Assembly: GCA_026225235.1 (NCBI GenBank)
Contig: JAMFSK010000135.1
Coordinates: 1 to 49,495 of the forward strand
Source of the DNA: Burkholderiales bacterium
GTDB taxonomy: Bacteria > Pseudomonadota > Gammaproteobacteria > Burkholderiales > Burkholderiaceae
Length of the DNA stretch: 49,495 bases
Direction: 5' to 3'
The notes beneath the pieces are model-generated. The model ran no database searches, was not told the DNA's origin, and saw only the letters and a list, made by a program, of their open reading frames with translations. How positions within the stretch are numbered: position 1 is the stretch's first letter; every line of letters begins with the position of its first letter. Below, in pieces: positions 26,002 to 35,967 of the stretch. The translations under genes and the position numbers were made by a program.

Positions 26002-26514
26002 TCAGATCGGCCGCGTGTCGTCGGGATCGGACGCGCGTTTTTGCGGAGCCAGCAGCAGCAGGCTTGCAACGGGCCAGAGGATCGCTTCGACGAAACCGTC
26101 GATCAGGTAGGCCCAGCCCGGAAAGGCGGCGCCCGTCAGCAAGCGAATGATGAACGGCACGAGCTGCGCGATCACGAGCAAGGGCAACACATGGAGCGCC
26201 TGAACCGGCAAGGAGAACCAGAGCACGCGCCGGTGCAGCGAGATCGCGCCGTATGAGAGCAGGGTATAAGCGAGCGCGTGTTCACCGAACAGGTTCGCGT
26301 CGTGGACATCCATCAGGATGCCGAGCAGGAAGGCGATGCCCATGCCGACCTTACGCGGCTGATGGATATTCCAGAACAGCAGCACCAGCGCGACGAAATC
26401 GGGCACGCCGGCCGTGCGGCCCCAGGGCAGGAAGTTCAGGACGAACGCCGCCGCAAGACTGAAGGCGATAAATGACGGGTTGACCGGCAGCAGGATGTAT
26501 TGCGGGCGGTTCAT
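26002..26514 (-). CDS. mreD: Rod shape-determining protein MreD
   Basis: This 170-residue inner-membrane protein has about five hydrophobic segments and links MreC to the elongasome. The N-terminus MNRPQYILLPVNPSFIA, the PWGRTAGVPDF segment and GILMDV are typical. Its start overlaps the mreC stop by four bases, and mrdA follows 16 bases after its end. Confidence 0.93.
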   Translation of the reverse strand: MNRPQYILLPVNPSFIAFSLAAAFVLNFLPWGRTAGVPDFVALVLLFWNIHQPRKVGMGIAFLLGILMDVHDANLFGEHALAYTLLSYGAISLHRRVLWFSLPVQALHVLPLLVIAQLVPFIIRLLTGAAFPGWAYLIDGFVEAILWPVASLLLLAPQKRASDPDDTRPI

Positions 26515-27902
26515 TCGTCGATCCCTCCGTGCGCGGGCACGCGAGGCACCGTGTCATTGCCCGGGGCCTGCGTCGCCGAAGCGCCCGCAGCTCGCGCGCC
26601 AGGCTTCACGGCGTTCACCGCCGGGGCCGGGGCTCTCGCGGCCGCACCCGAGGCGGCGGTCACGCCTGGCGCACCCGGCACACCCGGCACACCCGGCGCA
26701 CGAGGCACACCTGGCACAATCGCGCCCGATGAGGCAGAAGGCACGCCGGCTGCGACGATCGCCTTGCTGGAAGACGCCGCCAGTGCAGCTGACGCCGCCA
26801 CGGCAGCCTGCCCCAATGCGCGGCCCTTCACACGCCCCTTCATATCGCCTTCGAAGGTAACCGAGCCGGCTGCGAACTGGGGCACCGACGATGCGGCTGC
26901 GACCGCCGGGGCAGCCGACGCCGCCTCAGGTGTCGATGCACTCACCGCCGCGCCGCTTGCCGCCTTGCCCGCCGCGCCCTTGCCCTTCACATCCTTCGCA
27001 TTCTTCGGCTTCGCGTCACCAAGCCCGAGTTGTTCACCGACCGCGCTATCAGGCGGCGGTGGCAACAACACATTGTCATAGTGAAGCACGAGCACCTGAC
27101 GCTCGCCGTGAATCGGCGACACCGGTTCGCACAGCACACGCGTAAAGGCAGTGTCGGTCTTGCGATCGACGCGCACCACGCGCGCGACCGGCAGCCCGGC
27201 CGGAAACACACCGTCGAGTCCGCTCGTTACCAGTTGATCGCCGATCTTGACGTCCGCCGAGATTGGCACGAAGCGCAGATCGAGGCCGTCGCCACCCGGG
27301 GTGCCGTAAATAACGCTACGTATCCCGGTGCGCACCAGTTGCACCGGCAATGCCTGATCTTTGTCGGTCAGCAGCGTGACTTCTGACTGCAGGGGATAGA
27401 CCCGCGTGACCTGTCCAATGACACCGTTTTCAGTGACTACCGGCGCACCGGGCTGAATTCCCGCGCCCATGCCGTGGTCGATGATGACTTTTTGAGTGAA
27501 CGGATCGCGAGTGTCGTAGGCGATTTCCGCCGGCACGTTCTGGATCGCCGAGCGCCGCGTGAGTTCGAGCAAGGCGCGCAGATGCGCGTTCTCCGCCTCA
27601 AGCTGGTTGGTCTGGCTGGCCTGCAAAGCGAGCTGGAGATTGCGCGCCTTGAGCGACTGGTTCTGCTGGTGCAATGAAGTGCCGGTCACGAAAAAGTCTG
27701 CGACGGCGAGGCCGATGTCGCGCGGAATGAGCGCGGCGCGTTGCAACGGGTAAAGGCTCGTGCCGATCACTTCGCGGATCGCTTCGAGCGTTCTGTAGCG
27801 CGCGTCGGAGATCAGCAGGCCAAGCGCGAGCGCGACGAAAAAAATCAGGCGCGCAAACGCGGAGGGACCCTGCTTGAATAGTGGCGGCGGACTGTATTCC
27901 AT
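26511..27902 (-). CDS. mreC: Rod shape-determining protein MreC with long C-terminal tail
   Basis: This 463-residue protein has one N-terminal membrane segment (about 18-32). A coiled-coil region follows (about 65-110, QSLKARNLQLALQASQTNQ), then the periplasmic beta domain including IIDHGMGAGIQPGAPVV. The usual domain ends near residue 280 (VLVLHYDNVLLPPPP). About 185 further residues are Ala/Pro/Gly/Ser-rich, with collagen-like triplets (PGVPGVPGAPGV). MreC binds and activates PBP2 during side-wall growth. Typical MreC is about 280-370 residues, so this is long. It overlaps mreD by four bases. Confidence 0.94.
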   Translation of the reverse strand: MEYSPPPLFKQGPSAFARLIFFVALALGLLISDARYRTLEAIREVIGTSLYPLQRAALIPRDIGLAVADFFVTGTSLHQQNQSLKARNLQLALQASQTNQLEAENAHLRALLELTRRSAIQNVPAEIAYDTRDPFTQKVIIDHGMGAGIQPGAPVVTENGVIGQVTRVYPLQSEVTLLTDKDQALPVQLVRTGIRSVIYGTPGGDGLDLRFVPISADVKIGDQLVTSGLDGVFPAGLPVARVVRVDRKTDTAFTRVLCEPVSPIHGERQVLVLHYDNVLLPPPPDSAVGEQLGLGDAKPKNAKDVKGKGAAGKAASGAAVSASTPEAASAAPAVAAASSVPQFAAGSVTFEGDMKGRVKGRALGQAAVAASAALAASSSKAIVAAGVPSASSGAIVPGVPRAPGVPGVPGAPGVTAASGAAARAPAPAVNAVKPGARAAGASATQAPGNDTVPRVPAHGGIDE

Positions 27903-28079
27903 GGTCGGCGCCGGTCGAGGTTACGGAAGGCGGGAGCGGTTCGCAATGCGCGGGGCAACGCCGGTGACCGTACGATACGCGCCACCAGCAAGCCCACGGC
28001 CAAGTCGACCCCAGGAGGGCGTCGTCAGCAGCATGGCGGCGGCGGGCACCGACGGTCGGGCCGGCTTATCGTTGCCGCG

Positions 28080-29123
<1,044 letters not shown>

Positions 29124-29593
29124 TCAAAATCCTGTGTCGCTTCGGGTCGGACGCCTGGACGCCGACAGCGGAAAAAAAAACGGCCTCGGGGGAGTGCCGG
29201 ACACCCGAAAAGGGCATGCTGCACGTGCTCGAAGCTGCCGATGACTGTACCGGCCGCACGGCTTCCTGCCCATCCACCTCGGCTGCTCCGGGCAGCCATC
29301 AACATGGCCAGACGACCTATGGGCACAAGGTCCACTTCATCTGATTCGTCAGGCCGTCGATCGTTCGCGCGACCGCAGTTGGATGTCAGGCGAGGGTAAG
29401 CTCGTCCGGATTTGGGTTTAGGGCGTAATCATACCTTATAATTTTGGCTATTTTGAAGGGAAACGGCGACGCTTCGCCTTGTTCTTGCTGGTGTTTTCCC
29501 GTCCCCGACCTTCGCGCCGCCCGGGCGTTTTGCAACGCCGCATTGGCAGCGCTTCCGAACCATTTTTTCGACCTATTTTTTTCCGGTGACCGC
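29124..29593. other. Divergent promoter region between mreB and gatC
   Basis: There are 470 bases with no supported gene. It serves mreB (leftward) and gatCAB (rightward). The mreB leader includes a nine-T run on the minus strand (29171-29179) preceded by weak GC pairing, which might be an attenuator. On the right lies a consensus TATAAT box. The gatC leader holds a small GGCGA-CGCT-TCGCC hairpin. Confidence 0.5.
29437..29442 (+). promoter_or_regulatory. -10 box of the gatCAB promoter
   Basis: CCTTATAATTT contains a perfect TATAAT, 151 bases before the gatC start. A -35 is poor: TTGGGT at 29412 gives a 19-base spacer. Confidence 0.55.
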
Positions 29594-29893
29594 ATGTCCC
29601 TCACATTGACCGACGTCAAGCGGATCGCGCATCTGGCGCGGCTCGAGCTCGCCGACGACGAGGCCGAGCGTACGCGCTCGCAGCTCAATCACTTCTTCAC
29701 GCTGGTCGAGCAGATGCAGGCGGTCGACACGAAGGACATCGCGCCGCTCGCCCACCCGATCGAGCAGATCGAGCCCGTCGCGCTGCGCCTGCGCGAGGAC
29801 CGCGTGACCGCGCAGATCGATCGCGACGCCAACCAGCGGCCGGCGCCGGCCGTGCAGGACGGCCTGTACCTGGTGCCCAAGGTCATCGAGTAG
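29594..29893 (+). CDS. gatC: Asp-tRNA(Asn)/Glu-tRNA(Gln) amidotransferase subunit C
   Basis: This 99-residue small subunit stabilises the GatAB amidotransferase. The family opening [20 protein letters not shown] and the region [17 protein letters not shown] are present. I chose the ATG at 29594 because the longer upstream frame shows no resemblance. It is the first gene of gatC-gatA-gatB. Confidence 0.93.
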   Translation: MSLTLTDVKRIAHLARLELADDEAERTRSQLNHFFTLVEQMQAVDTKDIAPLAHPIEQIEPVALRLREDRVTAQIDRDANQRPAPAVQDGLYLVPKVIE

Positions 29894-29930
29894 ACGGACC
29901 CGGAACACCCCACGCGGACACCCGGCACCC

Positions 29931-29973
29931 TCGGGCGACACACCCGCGGGACGTACCGCGCAGGATCGCCCGA
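29931..29973. repeat. Nested inverted repeat between gatC and gatA
   Basis: The outer arms TCGGGCGA (29931-29938) and TCGCCCGA (29966-29973) are perfect complements. An inner pair CGCGG (29945-29949) and CCGCG (29956-29960) fits inside. The RNA could form a branched hairpin about 55 bases before the gatA start. There is no T-run, so it is not a classical terminator. Confidence 0.6.
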
Positions 29974-30026
29974 CGGGTCGGACCCGGGGTCGGAATCACG
30001 AATCAGCGAACTGGATTGTCATCATC

Positions 30027-31520
30027 ATGGTTGAAATGAGTCTTACGGAACTTCGCGCAGCGCTCGCGGCGCGCTCCGTCTCGGCGGTCGAGCTCGCGCA
30101 GGAGTCGCTCGCCGCGATCGAGGCGGCACGCGAACTCAACGCGTTTATCGACGTCGACGCGGCGCCCACCCTCGCCGCCGCACGGGCCGCCGATGCGCGG
30201 CTTGCGCGCGGCGACGACGCGCCGCTGCTCGGCCTGCCGATCGCGCACAAGGATGTGTTCGTCACGCGCGAATGGAAGTCGACCGCGGGTTCGAAGATGC
30301 TCGCCGGTTACCAGAGCCCGTTCGACGCGACGGTCGTCGAGCGGCTTGCCGCAGCCGGCATGGTCTGCGTCGGCAAGACGAATATGGACGAGTTCGCGAT
30401 GGGCTCGTCGAATGAAAACTCCGCCTTCGGCCCCGTGCAGAACCCCTGGGACCGCCGCGCCGTGCCCGGCGGCTCGTCGGGCGGCTCGGCCGCGGCCGTT
30501 GCCGCGCGGCTCGTGCCGGCGGCGACCGGCACCGACACCGGTGGCTCAATTCGCCAGCCCGCTTCGTTCACCGGCATCACCGGCATCAAACCGACTTACG
30601 GCCGCGTATCGCGCTACGGCATGATCGCCTTCGCCTCCTCGCTCGACCAGGGCGGCCCGTTCGCCCGCTCAGCGGCTGACTGCGCCCTGCTGCTCAACGG
30701 CATGGCGGGCTTCGATACACGCGACTCGACAAGTCTCGAGCATCCCGATGAGGACTTCACCCGCCATCTGAGTGAGGGCTGGAACGGCAGCACCGACGCG
30801 GCCCATCCGCTAGCGGGCCTGCGCATCGGCCTGCCCGACGAATACTTCGGCGACGGACTCGCACCCGACGTGCGCGCGGCGATCGAAGCCGCGCTCAAGG
30901 AATACGAGGCGCTCGGTGCGGTGCGCGTGCGCGTCTCGCTGCCGAAGACCGAGTTGTCGATTCCCGTCTACTACGTGATCGCACCGGCCGAGGCATCGTC
31001 GAATCTGTCGCGCTTCGACGGCGTTCGCTTCGGCCACCGCGCCGCGCAGTACGGCGACCTGCTCGACATGTACAAGAAGTCGCGCAGCGAAGGCTTTGGT
31101 GAAGAGGTAAAGCGCCGTATTCTGGTCGGCGCCTACGTGTTGTCCCACGGTTACTACGACGCGTACTACCTCCAGGCGCAAAAGATCCGCCGCATCATCG
31201 CCAACGACTTCCAGCAAGCGTTCACGCAGTGCGACGTGATCATGGGGCCGGTCGCCCCGACGGTCGCCTGGGACATCGGCGCGAAGGGCGACGATCCCGT
31301 CCAGATGTATCTCGCCGATATCTACACCTTGTCGACCAGCCTGGCAGGCTTGCCCGGGATGAGTGTGCCCTGTGGCTTCGGTGCCAACGGGCGGCCGGTC
31401 GGTTTGCAGATCGTCGGCAACTATTTTGATGAGAGCCGGATGCTGCAGGTCGCCGACGCATTCCAGCGCGCGACGGACTGGCACCAGCGGGCGCCTGCGC
31501 TCGCCACCGCAGGAGTATGA
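30027..31520 (+). CDS. gatA: Asp-tRNA(Asn)/Glu-tRNA(Gln) amidotransferase subunit A
   Basis: This 497-residue amidase subunit releases ammonia from glutamine to convert mischarged Glu-tRNA(Gln) or Asp-tRNA(Asn). The Ser-cisSer-Lys triad is Lys75 (PIAHKDVF), Ser150 ([11 protein letters not shown]) and Ser174 ([13 protein letters not shown]), with the spacing known from other GatA proteins. It may start at 30027 or at the in-frame ATG at 30036. It ends just before gatB. Confidence 0.97.
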   Translation: MVEMSLTELRAALAARSVSAVELAQESLAAIEAARELNAFIDVDAAPTLAAARAADARLARGDDAPLLGLPIAHKDVFVTREWKSTAGSKMLAGYQSPFDATVVERLAAAGMVCVGKTNMDEFAMGSSNENSAFGPVQNPWDRRAVPGGSSGGSAAAVAARLVPAATGTDTGGSIRQPASFTGITGIKPTYGRVSRYGMIAFASSLDQGGPFARSAADCALLLNGMAGFDTRDSTSLEHPDEDFTRHLSEGWNGSTDAAHPLAGLRIGLPDEYFGDGLAPDVRAAIEAALKEYEALGAVRVRVSLPKTELSIPVYYVIAPAEASSNLSRFDGVRFGHRAAQYGDLLDMYKKSRSEGFGEEVKRRILVGAYVLSHGYYDAYYLQAQKIRRIIANDFQQAFTQCDVIMGPVAPTVAWDIGAKGDDPVQMYLADIYTLSTSLAGLPGMSVPCGFGANGRPVGLQIVGNYFDESRMLQVADAFQRATDWHQRAPALATAGV

Positions 31521-31522
31521 CT

Positions 31523-32995
31523 ATGCAATGGGAAGTAGTGATCGGCCTCGAGACGCATGCCCAGCTCTCGACAGTCTCGAAGATTTTCTCCGGTGCCCCG
31601 ACGCGCTTCGGCGCAGAACCGAACACGCAAGCCTCGGTGGTCGACCTCGCGCTGCCCGGCACCTTGCCGGTGATGAACCGCGGCGCGGTCGACCGCGCGA
31701 TTCGTTTTGGCCTTTCGATCGGCGCGACCATCGCGCCGCGCTCGATCTTCGCGCGCAAGAATTACTTTTACCCCGACCTGCCCAAAGGCTATCAGATCAG
31801 CCAGTACGAGATTCCGGTCGTGCAGGGCGGCACGCTGACGGTTCAGGTCGAGGCCAATGCCAAGACCGGCAAGCCGGCCTACGAAAAGGTCGTCGAACTG
31901 ACCCGCGCGCACCTTGAGGAAGATGCGGGCAAGTCGCTGCACGAAGACTTCGAGGGCATGACCGGCATCGACCTGAATCGGGCGGGCACCCCCTTGCTCG
32001 AGATCGTCACCGAACCCGTGATGCGCAGCGCCGCGGAAGCCGTCGCCTATGCGAAGGCCCTGCATACGCTCGTGACCTGGCTCGGCATCTGCGACGGCAA
32101 TATGCAGGAAGGGTCGTTCCGCTGCGACGCCAATGTCTCGGTGCGGCCGATGGGTCAGGAAGCCTTCGGCACGCGCGCCGAAATCAAGAACCTGAACTCC
32201 TTCCGTTTCCTTGAAGAAGCGATCAATTACGAAGTACGCCGCCAGATCGAGTTGATCGAGGACGGGGGCACCGTCGTGCAGGAAACGCGCCTCTACGATC
32301 CGGACCGTCGCGAGACGCGTTCGATGCGCAGCAAGGAAGACGCGCACGACTATCGTTATTTCCCCGATCCCGATCTCACGCCGCTCACCATCGACACGGC
32401 ATGGATCGAGCGCATACGCGAGGACTTACCCGAGTTGCCCGAAGCGATGCAGTTGCGCTTCGCCGAACACTACGGCCTCGCACGCTACGACGCGGGGGTG
32501 CTGACTGTCTCGAAGGCGTCGGCCGAGTATTTCGAGGCGGTGGTCGCGAAAGCGGGTGTCGCGCATGCAAAGACGGCGGCCAACTGGATCATGGGCGAAC
32601 TCGTTTCGCAGCTGCACCGCGACGGGCTCGAGATCGACGCCTGCCCGGTCAGTGCGACGCAGCTGGCCGGCCTGATCTCGCGGATCGCCGATGGGACGAT
32701 TTCGAACAAGATCGCCAAGGAAGTATTCCAGGCGATCTGGGACGAACGCGCAACGGATGACGGCGCGGCTGACCGCATCATTGAAGCGAAGGGCCTGCGC
32801 CAGATCTCCGATTCCGGTGAACTCGAGAAGATCATCGACGACGTGCTCGCCGCCAATGCGAAATCGGTCGAGGAATTCCGCGCGGGCAAGGAGAAGGCGT
32901 TCAACGCACTGGTCGGGCAAGCGATGAAGGCGACCAAGGGCAAGGCCAATCCGCAGCAGGTCAACGATCTGCTCAAGAAGAAGCTGGAGGGCTAA
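31523..32995 (+). CDS. gatB: Asp-tRNA(Asn)/Glu-tRNA(Gln) amidotransferase subunit B
   Basis: This 490-residue subunit phosphorylates the mischarged tRNA and binds it. It begins [17 protein letters not shown] and contains the GatB blocks [17 protein letters not shown] and [12 protein letters not shown]-terminal YqeY-like helical tail ends LKKKLEG. AGGAG (31511-31515) stands 7 bases before the ATG at 31523 but only one base before the ATG at 31517, so I prefer 31523. Confidence 0.97.
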   Translation: MQWEVVIGLETHAQLSTVSKIFSGAPTRFGAEPNTQASVVDLALPGTLPVMNRGAVDRAIRFGLSIGATIAPRSIFARKNYFYPDLPKGYQISQYEIPVVQGGTLTVQVEANAKTGKPAYEKVVELTRAHLEEDAGKSLHEDFEGMTGIDLNRAGTPLLEIVTEPVMRSAAEAVAYAKALHTLVTWLGICDGNMQEGSFRCDANVSVRPMGQEAFGTRAEIKNLNSFRFLEEAINYEVRRQIELIEDGGTVVQETRLYDPDRRETRSMRSKEDAHDYRYFPDPDLTPLTIDTAWIERIREDLPELPEAMQLRFAEHYGLARYDAGVLTVSKASAEYFEAVVAKAGVAHAKTAANWIMGELVSQLHRDGLEIDACPVSATQLAGLISRIADGTISNKIAKEVFQAIWDERATDDGAADRIIEAKGLRQISDSGELEKIIDDVLAANAKSVEEFRAGKEKAFNALVGQAMKATKGKANPQQVNDLLKKKLEG

Positions 32996-33115
32996 GGCGT
33001 TTCACCGACGAGCTGGAACGCAAGCTGCTGGATGAACACGCTGTTGGCAGCATCGGGCGCGACGCGGCATGAGCCGTCGGCGCGCCATCATCCCCATCGC
33101 ACTGCAGGAGTCTCA

Positions 33116-33967
33116 ATGTCGAAGCCGAAGCTGGACAATTTCCGCGTACCGTATTTTCAACCGAAGCAGGCCGAGAAGGACATCCGCAAACATCGCTTCT
33201 CGCTTGCCTCCTTCGATTGTTCGGCCAAGCCCTTCTCGACCGGATCGAAAGACGACGACAAGCAGGCGCTCGGCGATATCGGCCATGAGCTCGACACGCT
33301 GCAGGACCGCATGCATTCGCAGACGCGCGAGCGCGTTCTGCTCGTGCTGCAAGGCATGGATACCAGCGGCAAGGACGGCACCATCCGCGCGGTCTTCCAC
33401 GAGGTCGACCCGCTCGGGCTGCGCATCGCCGCGTTTCGCGCGCCGACGCTCGACGAGTCGGCGCACGACTTTCTCTGGCGCATCCATCACTACACGCCGG
33501 CTGGCGGCGAGCTCGCCGTGTTCAACCGGAGCCACTACGAAGATGTGCTGGTACCGCGCGTGCTCGGCACGCTCGACGACGATGCGACTCAGCGTCGTTA
33601 CGCACACATCCGGGCGTTCGAAGCATTGCTGGCCGATAGCCACACCACTGTCGTCAAATGCTTCCTGCACATCTCGAAAGACGAACAGCGCAAGCGTCTG
33701 CAGGCACGCGTCGACGACCCCACCAAACACTGGAAATTCGACCCCAGCGACCTCGATGCCCGCAAGCAATGGGACGCCTATCAGACCGCCTATGAAGACG
33801 CGCTCGCCGCGACGTCGACACCCGAGGCGCCCTGGTATATCGTGCCCGCCGACTCGAAGTCGCACCGCAATCTGATGGTCGCCACGATCCTCGCCGACAC
33901 CATGCGCAAGCTCGACCTGCAGTACCCGCCGGGCAAGATGGATCTGGAAGGCGTCGTGGTCAAATAG
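33116..33967 (+). CDS. Polyphosphate kinase 2 family protein
   Basis: This 283-residue kinase uses polyphosphate to phosphorylate nucleotides (AMP, ADP or GDP, depending on subgroup). Walker A is GMDTSGKDGT (80-89), the Walker-B-like block is VFNRSHYEDV (135-144), and the lid region holds DPTKHWKFDPSDL. It has a single PPK2 domain of normal length. A strong AGGAG precedes the ATG. It lies between gatB and exonuclease III with its own spacing, so coupling to translation genes is not implied. Substrate class cannot be decided by eye. Confidence 0.92.
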   Translation: MSKPKLDNFRVPYFQPKQAEKDIRKHRFSLASFDCSAKPFSTGSKDDDKQALGDIGHELDTLQDRMHSQTRERVLLVLQGMDTSGKDGTIRAVFHEVDPLGLRIAAFRAPTLDESAHDFLWRIHHYTPAGGELAVFNRSHYEDVLVPRVLGTLDDDATQRRYAHIRAFEALLADSHTTVVKCFLHISKDEQRKRLQARVDDPTKHWKFDPSDLDARKQWDAYQTAYEDALAATSTPEAPWYIVPADSKSHRNLMVATILADTMRKLDLQYPPGKMDLEGVVVK

Positions 33968-34040
33968 TACGGTCATACGAAGCCGACACTGCTGCGTCAG
34001 CCACCGCCCCACTCACTCACCGAACATCAGGATTCACCGC

Positions 34041-34817
34041 ATGTTGAAGATCGTCGCCGCGAATCTGAACGGCATCCGCTCCGCCGCCAAAAAAGGTTTT
34101 TTCGACTGGTTCGGCTCGCATCAGGCGGACATCGTCTGCGTTCAGGAACTGAAGGCCCAACAAGACGATATGACGCCCGAGTTCCTCGCGCCGCATGGTT
34201 ATCGTGGCTATTTTCAGCATGCGGTCAAGAAGGGCTATAGCGGCGCGGGTCTCTATACACGGCATGAACCCGACGACTTCATCATCGGCTTCGGCAGCGA
34301 AGAATTCGATGCGGAAGGTCGCTATGTCGAAGCCCGCTTCGGTGAGTTATCCGTGGTATCGGTCTATGTGCCTTCCGGCTCGAGTTCCGAAGAACGTCAG
34401 CAGGCAAAGTTCCGTTTCATGGCCGCCTTCATGCCGCATCTGGCCGAACTCAAACGCACGCGCGAAGTCGTGCTGTGCGGTGATATCAATATCGCGCACA
34501 AGGAAATCGACCTGAAGAACTGGAAGGGCAACCTCAAGAATTCCGGCTTTCTGCCTGAAGAGCGCGCGTGGCTCACCGAGTTGTTCGACAAGGTCGGCTA
34601 TGTCGATGTGCATCGTTCGCTCGATCCGCGCGAAGAGCAATACACCTGGTGGAGCCAGCGCGGTCAGGCCTACGCGAAAAACGTCGGGTGGCGCATCGAC
34701 TACCAGATCGCGACACCGGCCGTTGCGGCGCAAGCGAAAACGGTGTCGGTGTTCAAGGACATCAAGTTCAGTGACCATGCCCCGCTGACCATCGAATACG
34801 ACTGGAACCTGGGCTAA
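34041..34817 (+). CDS. xth: Exodeoxyribonuclease III
   Basis: This 258-residue AP endonuclease and 3'-5' exonuclease of the EEP fold repairs abasic sites. Metal ligand Glu is in IVCVQELKAQ. Catalytic residues lie in GYSGAGLYTR, CGDINIAHKEIDL (Asp and Asn) and SDHAPLTIEY (the final Asp-His pair). Length is typical. It is followed after 6 bases by a PGDYG-motif gene, so the two probably share a transcript. Confidence 0.95.
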   Translation: MLKIVAANLNGIRSAAKKGFFDWFGSHQADIVCVQELKAQQDDMTPEFLAPHGYRGYFQHAVKKGYSGAGLYTRHEPDDFIIGFGSEEFDAEGRYVEARFGELSVVSVYVPSGSSSEERQQAKFRFMAAFMPHLAELKRTREVVLCGDINIAHKEIDLKNWKGNLKNSGFLPEERAWLTELFDKVGYVDVHRSLDPREEQYTWWSQRGQAYAKNVGWRIDYQIATPAVAAQAKTVSVFKDIKFSDHAPLTIEYDWNLG

Positions 34818-34823
34818 GCGATC

Positions 34824-35255
34824 ATGCTCGAACTCGCGAATATCGACCTGCGCACCGATGCCGACGCGCGCGAATATGTGAAAGACGAAGTGGTCGGCGT
34901 CGAGTTTGCCCAGGCTGACGGCGCACTGATCAGCCGCGAAGGGCCGAACCACTATCGCACGGGCGATGCCTTGATCACGGGCTCGACGGGTGATCGCTGG
35001 AGTGTGTCGCGTGAGCGCTTCGATCTCAAATATGAGCCGCTCACAGCGGGTGCCGAAGGGGTCGATGGCCCGCATCGCGCGAAGCCGTTGACTGTCCTAG
35101 CCAAGCAGTTGCATGAGCCGTTCACGATCGCGCGCCAGGCGGGGGGTGACGTGCTCAAGGCGATCGCAGAAGATTGGGTGATGCAGTATGCGCCGGGCGA
35201 CTATGGGGTCGTCGAGAACGCGCGCTTCCAACAGGTTTATCGGCGTAAGACCTGA
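34824..35255 (+). CDS. PGDYG-motif protein of unknown function
   Basis: This 143-residue soluble protein has no signal peptide. It contains YAPGDYGVVENARFQQVYRR at the C-terminus, the block used to name PGDYG-domain proteins, and an internal copy-like segment REGPNHYRTGDALITG. Such folds often bind small ligands, but the function here is unknown. It begins 6 bases after xth, which suggests a shared mRNA. I would not infer a repair role from position alone. Confidence 0.75.
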   Translation: MLELANIDLRTDADAREYVKDEVVGVEFAQADGALISREGPNHYRTGDALITGSTGDRWSVSRERFDLKYEPLTAGAEGVDGPHRAKPLTVLAKQLHEPFTIARQAGGDVLKAIAEDWVMQYAPGDYGVVENARFQQVYRRKT

Positions 35256-35290
35256 GTGGTGATGTCGCTGAATCTGAGGAGGCTGCGGAT

Positions 35291-35836
35291 TCAGCGCGAT
35301 ATCAGGGTGTTTTGCTGGAGATTCCCGTAGCCGGCCGCGATGTTGATGCCGATGTTGCCGACACTGCCGGCGAGGGCACCTGCGCCAAGCGAGGCCAGCG
35401 CAACGCGTACCGGCATCATGGCCGCACCGTGGGTGCCTGCGGCAGTGGACTGTATGGTCGTGATCGAGATGCCGTCGCCATCCGCCTTGGCGGAAGCAGC
35501 GCCGGTACCACCGGTACCACCGGTACCGCTTGTACCGCCCGCAGCAGCCATACCCCCCGTCCCACCCGAGTTCGCTCCGCTGCTCTGCGATGCCAGGCTT
35601 CCAGCTTGCGGCACCACCAGCACGTTGCCCTGTCGATTGCCCAAGCCTGCCGCGATATTGATCCCGTAGTTGCCCGTTGCACGAGTCAGGACATCGGGCC
35701 CTACTGAGGCGATCAGCGCAGGGGCAAATACCCCGTTTGCATCGTCCGACGCAGCCAACGCGCTGGTACACACGACACTTGCACCGCATCCGGCCAGCAA
35801 GATCGAGCCGAACAGTCGATTCATTTTTACGCTCAC
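35291..35836 (-). CDS. Small secreted protein with two GINIAAG repeats
   Basis: This 181-residue protein has an export signal at residues 1-29. A lipobox-like LAGC ends at Cys17, so it may be a lipoprotein; otherwise signal peptidase I could cut after SALA (29). Two near-identical repeats lie at 53-74 (GNYGINIAAGLGNRQGNVLV) and 157-179 (GNIGINIAAGYGNLQQNTLI). They are joined by a Gly/Thr/Ala-rich linker. Spaced Gly, Asn and Gln recall the repeats of curli and Fap amyloids, but no homology is proven. A GGAGG sits 5 bases before the GTG at 35836, which I take as the start. It lies downstream of ampG-M48. Confidence 0.7.
   Translation of the reverse strand: MSVKMNRLFGSILLAGCGASVVCTSALAASDDANGVFAPALIASVGPDVLTRATGNYGINIAAGLGNRQGNVLVVPQAGSLASQSSGANSGGTGGMAAAGGTSGTGGTGGTGAASAKADGDGISITTIQSTAAGTHGAAMMPVRVALASLGAGALAGSVGNIGINIAAGYGNLQQNTLISR
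35502..35537 (-). repeat. 9-bp tandem repeat in the secreted protein gene
   Basis: Four 9-bp units (plus-strand ccggtacca, ccggtacca, ccggtaccg, cttgtaccg) encode the GTGGTGGTG-type linker. Copy number could vary in frame. Confidence 0.75.
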
Positions 35837-35865
35837 GGTCCCCTCCGCTTCGAGGCGTGCCGTGC

Positions 35866-35929
35866 GTCATGCGATGGGCGAGAGCCCCCCGCGGCGCGAA
35901 ACACGTCATGCGATCGGTGACCGCATGAC
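35866..35929. promoter_or_regulatory. Three GTCATGCG half-sites upstream of the secreted protein gene
   Basis: GTCATGCG occurs at 35866-35873 and 35905-35912, and its complement CGCATGAC at 35922-35929. The last two form an inverted repeat with a 9-base spacer. All lie 30-93 bases upstream of the GTG start, in a place suited to a dimeric regulator. Confidence 0.45.
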
Positions 35930-35967
35930 CGTGATATCGGTCGCCTGAAACAGAACTTGAGTGGGTC

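Noticed and set aside
33001..33086. Short coding-like segment after gatB (RFTDELERKLLDEHAVG in one frame)
   Set aside because: It has no start codon and no domain, and ends at a stop within 30 codons. It is probably chance, though a gene remnant cannot be excluded.
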